A DNA stretch of 33,811 nt from NCBI GenBank assembly GCA_028866895.1, contig JAGWHF010000016.1:1-33811 (forward strand), in the 5' to 3' direction. The translations under genes and the position numbers were made by a program. Shown here one piece after another: positions 15,466 through 22,589 of the stretch; the first letter of the stretch is position 1; each line of letters begins with the position of its first letter. The notes under the pieces were generated by a model. That model made no database searches and was not told the origin of the DNA. It saw only the letters and a list, made by a program, of their open reading frames with translations. The stretch is from Nitrososphaerota archaeon (GTDB taxonomy: Archaea > Thermoproteota > Nitrososphaeria > Nitrososphaerales > Nitrosopumilaceae).

Positions 15466-16344
15466 GTGCTGGATTACGATTACCCGCTTTACAGGCCGCC
15501 GTCGGAGGCAGGCTCTCTCATCTTCCAGGTTACCCTCGGATGCTCCTTTAACAAGTGCTCCTACTGTGACATGTATAGGACAAAGGAGTACCGGGAGAGG
15601 CCCTGGGATGAAATCAGGATGGAGATAGACATGGCATCACGGCACATGCCCGATGCCCGGAGGATATTTCTTGCCGACGGGGATGCGCTCAACCTGTCAA
15701 CCGAGAGGCTGGTTCAGATACTGGACCACATCCGGGACAGGTTCCACAATATCGAGAGGATCTCTTGTTACGCTATGCCAAAAAACATACTTGAAAAGTC
15801 GCCTGAGGATCTCGCAAGGCTGCGCGATGCAGGCCTTGGCATGTTCTACATCGGGATAGAAACCGGATCCGACATCATACTCAAGAAAATAACAAAGGGT
15901 GCGACAAGCCAGACGATAATCAAGGCCTGCCAGAAGGCCAAGGATGCCAGATATACAATATCATGCATGGTAATCCTGGGCCTTGGAGGAAAGACGTACT
16001 CGAGTCAGCACATAGAGGAGACTGCAAAGATCCTCAGCACCACAGCGCCGCACTATGTCGGTGCTCTGACACTGCACCTTGACGGAAGCATACGCGAGGA
16101 GTTTCTCACAAAGTTCAGGGAGCCGTTTGTGCAGATAGATGACGCGGACGCGCTCAACGAGCTTGAGCTTCTCGTCAGCAGGATGCAGCCTGCCACACCG
16201 GTAGTCTTCAGGGCAAACCATGGATCAAATGCATACCCCATAGGAGGCACCTTCCCCCAAGAGAAGGATGCAATGCTTCAAAAGATCTCGTATCTCAGGG
16301 AGCATCCGGAGATGTGCAGGCCTTCCGGCTTTAGGGGTTTTTGA
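15466..16344 (+). CDS. Radical SAM protein with CX4CX2C cluster motif
   Basis: A 292-residue radical SAM protein. The VTLGCSFNKCSYCDMYRTK motif has the spacing CX4CX2C instead of the classical CX3CX2C. This belongs to a widespread uncharacterised group with the GCxxNxCxFCxMY signature. IFLADGDALNL and GLGMFYIGIETGSD follow the Elp3/HemN-like TIM-barrel pattern, and the SAM-binding Gly-rich strand is MVILGLGGK. Chemistry and substrate are unknown. The start is taken as GTG at 15466, 26 nt after GATAAATT (15436-15443). A TTG at 15442 would add eight residues. It is divergent from the membrane-protein gene. Confidence 0.88.
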   Translation: MLDYDYPLYRPPSEAGSLIFQVTLGCSFNKCSYCDMYRTKEYRERPWDEIRMEIDMASRHMPDARRIFLADGDALNLSTERLVQILDHIRDRFHNIERISCYAMPKNILEKSPEDLARLRDAGLGMFYIGIETGSDIILKKITKGATSQTIIKACQKAKDARYTISCMVILGLGGKTYSSQHIEETAKILSTTAPHYVGALTLHLDGSIREEFLTKFREPFVQIDDADALNELELLVSRMQPATPVVFRANHGSNAYPIGGTFPQEKDAMLQKISYLREHPEMCRPSGFRGF

Positions 16345-16459
16345 GGCCTAACAGCCGGCGCAACTGTTGATGCAAAAGGCATGAAATCCGAGTACGATGG
16401 CATCCATGGGGGATTGGACAGCCTTCCAGATACAGAAAAGCCGTCATAATTTTCACGTC

Positions 16460-17074
16460 CTATCCCGCCACGGAAAAATGCCTGACGACGACGTGCCCCC
16501 ACTGGTCGTCTCCCACCACCGTATAGATTCCCGGACCGAGGGGTACGAACCTCTGGCCCTCATAATACCCGTTGAATGCCACATGGTATTTCATCGTGGC
16601 CTGGCGTGTCGAGTTGTGGGTCTCGATAATCCCAGTCGAGCTTGAGGGGTCAAAGACGAATCCGGAGATCCCTACGGGCTTGCACAGGTACACCCCCCTT
16701 GGATAAAGCGTGAGGCGCTGGCCGTCTGTCATGTTGTTTGCTCCATAGTTTCCCTTCATTAGCGCCATCCCAAACGGCAGGTGGAAGAGGCACGGCCCCA
16801 TGCTCCATTTCCGGAGGGGCCAGTTGTGGTCCGGGTCAAGGACCAGGGTCTTTGGGGATGTATTGGTAAGCGAGATATCCATCCCCATCTCCTGCCCAGG
16901 CCTGATATCCGTAGAGTTGAGCGAGAGATCAAGAACTAGCGCTGACTCGCTCTCATCCTCAGTGGAGGATTCCTGTTCAGTCTGTAACGAATGACCAGCA
17001 AGGAACACCAGGCCTCCTGCCGCCGCGGCTGCCACTGCGGCCCCTATGATTATAGAGAGGTGAAGAGTCTTCAT
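16460..17074 (-). CDS. Membrane-anchored extracellular beta-rich protein
   Basis: A 204-residue protein. Residues 8-28 are a hydrophobic signal/anchor, followed by a Glu/Ser-rich spacer (31-45) and a beta-rich domain (about 46-204). That domain has DLSLNSTDIRPGQEMGMDIS and GIYTVVGDDQWGHVVVRHF, an arrangement like Ig/BsuPI-type extracellular folds. Two Cys (WSMGPCLFHL and GVYLCKPVG) may form a disulfide. No enzyme motif is visible. Its ATG overlaps the TGA of the upstream PEF-CTERM gene (ATGA at 17071-17074), so it is the third gene of a translationally coupled envelope operon. Confidence 0.72.
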   Translation of the reverse strand: MKTLHLSIIIGAAVAAAAAGGLVFLAGHSLQTEQESSTEDESESALVLDLSLNSTDIRPGQEMGMDISLTNTSPKTLVLDPDHNWPLRKWSMGPCLFHLPFGMALMKGNYGANNMTDGQRLTLYPRGVYLCKPVGISGFVFDPSSSTGIIETHNSTRQATMKYHVAFNGYYEGQRFVPLGPGIYTVVGDDQWGHVVVRHFSVAG

Positions 17075-17589
17075 TCCTTCTGCCTTCCCCGCAGCATCCC
17101 TGACCTGCCACCAAGGCTACGGTACATGGCGACAATCACGGAGATTCCTGCCACAAGCACGAGGGCAGATGACGGAAACTCTGGTACCGCGGTCACCCCG
17201 GTACTTTGCGTCACCACATATCCGCTTATTCTTGCGCTTGCCGTAATTCCGATGCTGCCTGAGGGGGCAGTCGGTGGCATCTTAAATGACAACATAAAGC
17301 GACCATTCTGGTCTGCCTGCACGGTCCTAATCAAGATTAGGCTTCCCTTCGAGTCCTTGATCTGGATTGCCACAAGCTGCCCCGGCTGACCGCCGATCAC
17401 CGTACCATAGATGTTTACCTCCTCCCCGGGCGCGTAGGATCTTTTGGACGTGTTCAAGGTTATGGACTGGTCAGCCTGTGCAAGCGAGCTTGGAATGCTG
17501 CAGAGGAGCACCAAGCCAGCAAGCAGCGCCGCAAGCGCCACCGCAGGCATCCTGCCCCTAAGAGAGCCCGACAAAATACGAGAGCTCAT
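17071..17589 (-). CDS. Secreted MG2-like-domain protein with PEF-CTERM-like sorting tail
   Basis: A 172-residue protein. The signal peptide (1-39) ends at SSLAQA. One macroglobulin-like beta domain (42-125) carries SYAPGEEVNIYGTV and DQNGRFMLSFKMP. The tail reads VPEFP (135-139), then a hydrophobic stretch, then an Arg-rich end, the tripartite form of PEF-CTERM signals recognised by archaeosortases. It is probably cut and attached to the cell surface. Its beta domain resembles one in the upstream 960-residue protein. The ATG at 17589 has GGAGG 14 nt upstream and overlaps the upstream gene by 32 bp. An ATG at 17550 would lose the Arg residues of the signal peptide. Confidence 0.8.
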   Translation of the reverse strand: MSSRILSGSLRGRMPAVALAALLAGLVLLCSIPSSLAQADQSITLNTSKRSYAPGEEVNIYGTVIGGQPGQLVAIQIKDSKGSLILIRTVQADQNGRFMLSFKMPPTAPSGSIGITASARISGYVVTQSTGVTAVPEFPSSALVLVAGISVIVAMYRSLGGRSGMLRGRQKE

Positions 17590-20440
17590 GTGATTGTGAT
17601 GTTCCTCCCTTGTTTGGCCAGTCAGTTAGAATATCAGAGTAAATGCTTGCAAGGCCCGGCGTGGCCTGCTGCGGCACGTAATATGGAAGTACCACCTCCG
17701 AGTCGCCCGGGCTTAACGTATACTTGGCAGAGGACGTTCCCAAGGTATCGAGGTTGGAATCAAACAGGTTTACGGTAACAAGCGTGGGCACCTGATAGCT
17801 GGAATGGAGTGTCACGCGTACAAACCCACCCTGTCCGCGGGTGAAGAGCGATACGGGGTTGCCGTTCTGATCGGTGGGCTGGACTGACACTATGCTTATC
17901 CCGCTCGAGTTTGTGGAGTTGTTCTCAAGGTTTGCAATGCACGGGTTTGTACCGTTGACCATGGTAAGGTCACCGTTGGCGTCGAAGCATGACTGGACGT
18001 TGCTGTCGGCAAGTCCGTACTGGACATTGAGGTCCTGGTTTATCTGGACTATCTGCGCATGGTTTACCGCGGCATAGCTGTCAAAGGTCTGAACTGCCTG
18101 ATCCAGGCTTCCGCCGCTTTGAAGCACGTTCTGCATGGCGGCATTTGCTGCCTGTACCCTCTGCTGCATGAAGTTGAACTCCCCTTGGAAGACTGCCTGT
18201 GTGCGGTTGTCAGGTACGGATGAAAGAAATGACGAGAAGGCTGCCGAAGGCGTGGTGGCAAGGTTCGTCTGGGCAAGGGCCGTCAGGTCCTGCTTGAGCT
18301 GGCTTGCGGCTGCCACTCTCTGCTTCTGTATGAGCTCGTCGTTAACCTTTGCGGCAGTCTCGTTTCCGATGATATTAGCCACCCTCTGTTTTGATACCTG
18401 TATCTCTTGCATTATCTTCTGCGCCATCGGGTCGTTTTGTAGTGCGGGACCAAGCAGCGTGGTAAAGTTGGTAATGGCTGCCTGGCTGGTATTGTTTGCC
18501 TGTATGGTGGAGTTGAGCGCATTGAGGTTAAGTGATACGAGGTCTATCGATTTGTCGCCCGCATTTGGCGCTGTACCGTTCTTGTATGCGAGGGCAAGGA
18601 GCCTTGCCTGCGTGGGATCCATGAAGGTCATGCTGTCGTTTTGTACAGCCACGCCAAGCACTGCGGTCGCCTGATTGTTTGTCATGGGCGACTGGGTTCC
18701 AACCAGCGTGGTCCCGTTGAGGTTTTGCGGCCGCTGGTCGGTGCAGCTTTTTGGGGCCGAGGGCTGGTATGAGACAGGCAGTGCGGCAGGGTTCTCAAGG
18801 CTTGCGGAAAGGCAGGACTCGGTAGTAAGCGGTGTTCCCCCGGTTGCAGGCCAGTCCGAGAAGGCGTCCGTGAAAATATCAGACCTTCCCACCTGGGCAG
18901 CCGGAGGTATGAAGAAGGAGAGTGTCATCTGCGTGTCTCCTGGCTTGACTGTGGACTTGATTGAGGCTGTGCCGATGCTGCTCTGGTTGGCGTCAAAGAG
19001 GTTGACAGTGAAGAGCACCGGCATGGTTTCTCCAGAAGAGACAGAGACCTGGACGAAGTTGTTCTGGCCCTGCTTTATCATGGAGGACGGGTTTCCCTGC
19101 TGGTCTACAAGCTGGACAGAGTCTATAGAGATACCGTGTGTCTTGATGACGTTGAACTCGGTAGAGTTGGTGTAATTCTTTCCGTCTACCAGCGCGGTCG
19201 CAATGTCCTGGTACACTCCGGTCTCAAAATTGGACGGGATCTTGAACTGGAGTTCGGCAGAACCGTTGGAATCGGTCGTCACGGTCCTTGAGACAATGTC
19301 GTTGCCTGTAGGGTCTGCTACTACGAACGCGACGTTTTGTAGGCTCATTCCAGGAAGCGCCGCCTTCAATGTGACAACGTCGCCGTAGGCGTAGTACTGC
19401 TGGTCATTTGTAAGGAATAATCTGGAAGGAAGTATCGTGCCTTGGGAGTAGGTCGTTGTGGAGGAGTTGGTAGTCATCACGGGTCCGTTGACTCCCGAGA
19501 TTACGATGCTTGGTGAGACCGCCGACTGGTTGCTCTGAGAGGTCTCGCTCGAGGTGGTGCTCTCTGAGGTGACAATGGGCGAGCTTATGCCGGATCCCCC
19601 TGATGACTCGCCCTCTGATGTGGGCTGGCTCTCGCTCGTGCTTGATGACTCGGATTGGCCGGAGGACTGGTCCTCAGAGGTTGAGTTGGTGGTGGAGATT
19701 GATGAGGAGGTAGAGTTTGCCTGGTTTGAGTTTGATGTCGAGGAGGTGCCAGACCCTGCGGAGGTGCTGTTGGTCGTCCCGGATGTCCCGCTCTTAGTCG
19801 AGTTCGAGGTTGAGGCACCGGTGGTGCCTGCCATGTTGGAGGTCGAGTTTGTCCCGGATGTCGAGGTCTTGTTGGACCCTGTTGATGAGTTCAAACTTGA
19901 GCTCGTGGAGTTTGCGCCACTGTAGGAGGTAGAGTTTGATTGGGTAGTGGTTGTAGAGTTGGTGACCTTGCCTGACGTGCCAGACGATGTGGTTGTAGAG
20001 TTGGTGACCGTATTGCTTGATGTGCCAGACGATGTGGTTGTAGAGTTGGTGACCTTGCCTGACGTGCCAGACGATGTGGTTGTAGAGTTGGTGACCGTAT
20101 TGCTTGATGTGCCAGACGAGGAGCCCGTGCCTCCTTGGGCAGTGGTGTTGGTGGTCTGGCTTGAAGATCCGCCCGAGCTGGCACTGCCACCAGCCTGGGT
20201 AGAAGTCCCGTTCGAATATCCTGTAAATGTAAGCTCGGAATAGGCATGCTGCGGCACCATCAGGGCAGAGCAGACAGATACAGCCACGACAATTGCAAGC
20301 AGGATATCACGTCGCACCCTTGCGCCATTCCTGCCTGCACGTCTGTCACCCCCAATACGGCGGGCGTCTTGCTTAACCAATCTCATGCCCCCGAACTTTG
20401 CAAGGGACCCCCAGGCCCAAGACCACGCTGCCGTTTGCAT
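17558..20440 (-). CDS. Large Ser/Thr/Asn-rich surface protein with duplicated C-terminal module
   Basis: A 960-residue envelope protein. A long Arg-rich n-region and hydrophobic core (45-68) form the signal peptide. Residues 75-330 are Ser/Thr/Asn/Gly-rich with at least a dozen N-x-S/T sites, likely a glycosylated stalk. Residues 338-432 form a macroglobulin-like domain. A module of about 115 residues occurs twice (436-550 and 847-960: GISI.SVQ..DQ.GNP, VNLFD.N, FTDAFSDWP / YSDILTDWP). A helical Gln/Ala-rich region lies between them (about 610-820). There is no enzyme motif; adhesion or cell-surface structure is likely. TATA at 20461-20473 fixes the ATG at 20440. First gene of the operon. Confidence 0.82.
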   Translation of the reverse strand: MQTAAWSWAWGSLAKFGGMRLVKQDARRIGGDRRAGRNGARVRRDILLAIVVAVSVCSALMVPQHAYSELTFTGYSNGTSTQAGGSASSGGSSSQTTNTTAQGGTGSSSGTSSNTVTNSTTTSSGTSGKVTNSTTTSSGTSSNTVTNSTTTSSGTSGKVTNSTTTTQSNSTSYSGANSTSSSLNSSTGSNKTSTSGTNSTSNMAGTTGASTSNSTKSGTSGTTNSTSAGSGTSSTSNSNQANSTSSSISTTNSTSEDQSSGQSESSSTSESQPTSEGESSGGSGISSPIVTSESTTSSETSQSNQSAVSPSIVISGVNGPVMTTNSSTTTYSQGTILPSRLFLTNDQQYYAYGDVVTLKAALPGMSLQNVAFVVADPTGNDIVSRTVTTDSNGSAELQFKIPSNFETGVYQDIATALVDGKNYTNSTEFNVIKTHGISIDSVQLVDQQGNPSSMIKQGQNNFVQVSVSSGETMPVLFTVNLFDANQSSIGTASIKSTVKPGDTQMTLSFFIPPAAQVGRSDIFTDAFSDWPATGGTPLTTESCLSASLENPAALPVSYQPSAPKSCTDQRPQNLNGTTLVGTQSPMTNNQATAVLGVAVQNDSMTFMDPTQARLLALAYKNGTAPNAGDKSIDLVSLNLNALNSTIQANNTSQAAITNFTTLLGPALQNDPMAQKIMQEIQVSKQRVANIIGNETAAKVNDELIQKQRVAAASQLKQDLTALAQTNLATTPSAAFSSFLSSVPDNRTQAVFQGEFNFMQQRVQAANAAMQNVLQSGGSLDQAVQTFDSYAAVNHAQIVQINQDLNVQYGLADSNVQSCFDANGDLTMVNGTNPCIANLENNSTNSSGISIVSVQPTDQNGNPVSLFTRGQGGFVRVTLHSSYQVPTLVTVNLFDSNLDTLGTSSAKYTLSPGDSEVVLPYYVPQQATPGLASIYSDILTDWPNKGGTSQSHELSYFVGLS
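19947..20120 (-). repeat. Two copies of an 87-bp tandem repeat inside the surface-protein gene
   Basis: Alternating 42-bp and 45-bp units (19947-19988, 19989-20033, 20034-20075, 20076-20120). All begin GTGGTTGTAGAG on the plus strand. They encode VTNSTTTSSGTS followed by GK or SNT. The 87-bp pairs are almost identical (one visible base difference at the end), pointing to recent duplication or slippage. Confidence 0.9.
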
Positions 20441-20460
20441 GGTCTCTGATCAGGTGGAAA

Positions 20461-20473
20461 TTTATAATAAATT
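20461..20473 (-). promoter_or_regulatory. TATA box of the envelope operon
   Basis: The minus strand reads AATTTATTATAAA, centred 27 nt before the ATG at 20440. It supports the longer N-terminus of the 960-residue protein. Confidence 0.6.
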
Positions 20474-20572
20474 GTGACACCTTGTTAACGAACAAAGTTA
20501 GTGATTTTATAAGTATTATACCGGGTCCCACTGCTGAGAATCGGTTCATGTGCAGCCTCCCTATGGTTGTCC

Positions 20573-22156
20573 TCAGCCAGCCTTCAATGCGTTATAGAGT
20601 TTTTGGCCGTCCGCCCTTCCCAGCCCCGAGCAGGCATCCCAGCCAGATCCAGCCTTGTAGGCACCGTTGTTTCCCGTCGTAATATCCACAAATACGGAGT
20701 TTGGAACCTTTGTGTAAAGGATTGGGTTGAGATACCCTACAGGCTTTCCTATTCCCTGGTTCAAGAGTGCGACAAGGCCAGCATAAAGCGGAGCGACCGC
20801 GCTTGTACCCCCTATGACCGTGCTCGTTCCGTCTACAAGAACGTCGTATCCCGTCACGGGATCGGCATCCCCCGATACATCCGGAAGTCCCCTTCCTACC
20901 CTGCCTCCAGGGTTTGCCGACGGCGGCACCTTTGCTCCCTTTTGCCACGGAGGTAGATCGAATGCGTCGCTAATGCCTCCCCCAGTAGCTCCCATGAACG
21001 GCAGCTCGTTCCAGACCACCTCGCCTGTGACCTTGCCGTCATCAGAGTTTATGCGGGTGCCGCCGCATGCCAGGACATAGGGGCTTGATGCCGGAAAGTC
21101 TACATGGGCAAGCCCGTCACTTACGCCGTCGGAGGATCCGTCATCACCTGCGGCTACAGATACTGTTACTCCAAGCGCCGAGGCATTCTTGAACGCTTGG
21201 TTGAATGCGTCAAGTGACTGTGATGTCCAGTTGGACTCGGTCCCTCCCCAGCTTATCGAGATTACTGACGGCTTGTTCTTGGCGTCGTGTACTGCGGCGT
21301 CTATCGCGTCAAGAAACCCAATGTCCGTATTGGGCCCAAAGTATACCATGATTTTGGACTTGGGCGCTATTGCACCTGCGACCTCGATGTCAAGCATCAC
21401 CTCGCCGTCCGGGCCGTTTGCACTTCCGGTCGGGCTGTTTGTCGCCCCGTCCACGGAGACTGCCTCCACGTCGGGCATCGCCAGCCCGAGCTTTGAAAAG
21501 TATGCCTGAAGGTCCGACATCTTGAATCCGCCCCCGAGCTCTATAATCCCTATCGTTTGTCCGGTTCCGTCAAGCCCCTTTGGATAATCATACATGCTGG
21601 CAAGGCTTGTGGGCAGGTATGTTGCCTGCGGGCTGGCTGCCTTTTTGTTCTTCTCAAAAATCCTAAAGTGCGGCTTGGCTTGGGGGCGGTTGTCTAGCCC
21701 GAACACCCCCCTGACTATCTGCGAGATTTCATCCGGTACGTGGATCCTCCCCGTCCTTCCCCGGTAGGTCCCGGCCGGATGCTTGTACAATGCAAGCTTT
21801 ACGTCAAACGCCCTTGAAAAATCGGCGACAGTTCCGGAGAGGACCACCTTGCACTGGGTCCTGTCCACCCTTGCCACGTCAAGGTTGTTGGACGTGGCAA
21901 ACGATTCTATCCTTTTGATGTCTTCCTCTGAGGCGGCAAACCTCTTTTGGAACTCTTCACGCGTCATATGCTGGCGATCCTTTGGCAGGGCTGCAAGGTT
22001 CTGCTCAACCCTCCTGCCTACCTCGTCCGCGTTCGGGCGCCTTATCAGGACGGTCACCTGGATTTTCTCCCTTGGATCGGGCGATCCGGTAGGGGTGGAG
22101 CCTCCAAGCAGCGATCTGTCGCTTCCTGTTACTGGAATCTTTCTTGATTGTGCCAT
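20573..22156 (-). CDS. Sedolisin (S53) serine-carboxyl protease, kumamolisin-like
   Basis: A 527-residue protease precursor. Residues about 30-165 are the pro-kumamolisin prodomain (VTVLIRRP, SGTVADFSRAFDV). The mature part starts near 175 (AASPQATYLPTSLASMYDYP). Catalytic residues E252, D256, D338 and S452 (GGTSAVAP) are spaced exactly as E78, D82, D164 and S278 of kumamolisin. A Ca2+ site is expected at the C-terminus (FVDITTGNNG, GWDACSGLG). There is no classical signal peptide, which is also true of kumamolisin. These enzymes usually work in acid; the physiological role in an AOA is unclear. A TATA-like CTTAAATCC lies at about 22187-22195. Confidence 0.95.
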   Translation of the reverse strand: MAQSRKIPVTGSDRSLLGGSTPTGSPDPREKIQVTVLIRRPNADEVGRRVEQNLAALPKDRQHMTREEFQKRFAASEEDIKRIESFATSNNLDVARVDRTQCKVVLSGTVADFSRAFDVKLALYKHPAGTYRGRTGRIHVPDEISQIVRGVFGLDNRPQAKPHFRIFEKNKKAASPQATYLPTSLASMYDYPKGLDGTGQTIGIIELGGGFKMSDLQAYFSKLGLAMPDVEAVSVDGATNSPTGSANGPDGEVMLDIEVAGAIAPKSKIMVYFGPNTDIGFLDAIDAAVHDAKNKPSVISISWGGTESNWTSQSLDAFNQAFKNASALGVTVSVAAGDDGSSDGVSDGLAHVDFPASSPYVLACGGTRINSDDGKVTGEVVWNELPFMGATGGGISDAFDLPPWQKGAKVPPSANPGGRVGRGLPDVSGDADPVTGYDVLVDGTSTVIGGTSAVAPLYAGLVALLNQGIGKPVGYLNPILYTKVPNSVFVDITTGNNGAYKAGSGWDACSGLGRADGQKLYNALKAG

Positions 22157-22589
22157 CTTGATTTCGGATATTGTACGGTACTATGGGATTTAAGAATTGT
22201 TGATGATAGCAACGATACATTTTTACAGAAAAATGTCCCCACCCTTCCCGGCACCCTCCCTTCGGATGCCGATTTTGCCCCTTTGCGCCTTCAATTGGGC
22301 GTCTAAACCCTTGACTGACCATTGTCTGAAACTCGTCTGGCCCGCATACAAAAAGCGGTTGAACACATTGTTGACTAGGTTCCCGCTATGTGTTCAACCA
22401 GTACAGGAACAACAGTATTTGTACACCATTTCATAAAAAGTTAAAGGAACCTTGTGAAGCTAGGTGTTCTTGGCAGAGTGGGAAACAATCTTTGAGTTGG
22501 ATACTGGGGGTTTCGAGAATCCTTCCCTCGACTGGCCCTTCGCAGTCCCTTTAGCTTACAGGGCGCTGTTCTTGCCGGTTATCCGGTAC
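22157..22589. other. Intergenic region with perfect 12-bp inverted repeat
   Basis: No supported gene in 433 bases. A short frame beginning GTG at 22455 reads VKLGVLGRVGNN and stops at once, without any promoter match. The notable element is the inverted repeat at 22357-22399 (separate entry). An AT-rich ATAAAAAGTTAAAGG stretch at about 22433-22447 could be a plus-strand promoter for an untranslated RNA. Confidence 0.3.
22357..22399. repeat. Perfect 12-bp inverted repeat with 19-nt spacer
   Basis: GGTTGAACACAT (22357-22368) and ATGTGTTCAACC (22388-22399) are exact reverse complements. Inside, AGCGG (22354-22358) and CCGCT (22383-22387) are also complementary, so two mutually exclusive stems are possible. 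It could be a dyad operator, a switchable RNA hairpin or a transcription end signal. Confidence 0.5.

Noticed and set aside
16530-16560. T-loop-like AGGTTCGTACCCCT on the minus strand suggesting a tRNA
   Set aside because: Lies inside the coding region of the membrane-anchored protein (EGQRFVPLGPG), and no acceptor or D-arm could be matched.
19947-20120. CRISPR-like regularly spaced repeats
   Set aside because: Units are in-frame coding repeats of 42 and 45 bp without distinct spacers; no cas genes are nearby.
19554-20243. Acidic plus-strand frames rich in Val, Glu and Asp
   Set aside because: Mirror image of the Ser/Thr/Asn-rich repeats of the surface protein; composition follows from that repeat, with no start signal.
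22455-22540. Possible tRNA or short dehydrogenase-like remnant (VKLGVLGRVGNN; GGTTTCGAGAATCC)
   Set aside because: No complementary acceptor stem upstream, and the frame stops after 13 codons.
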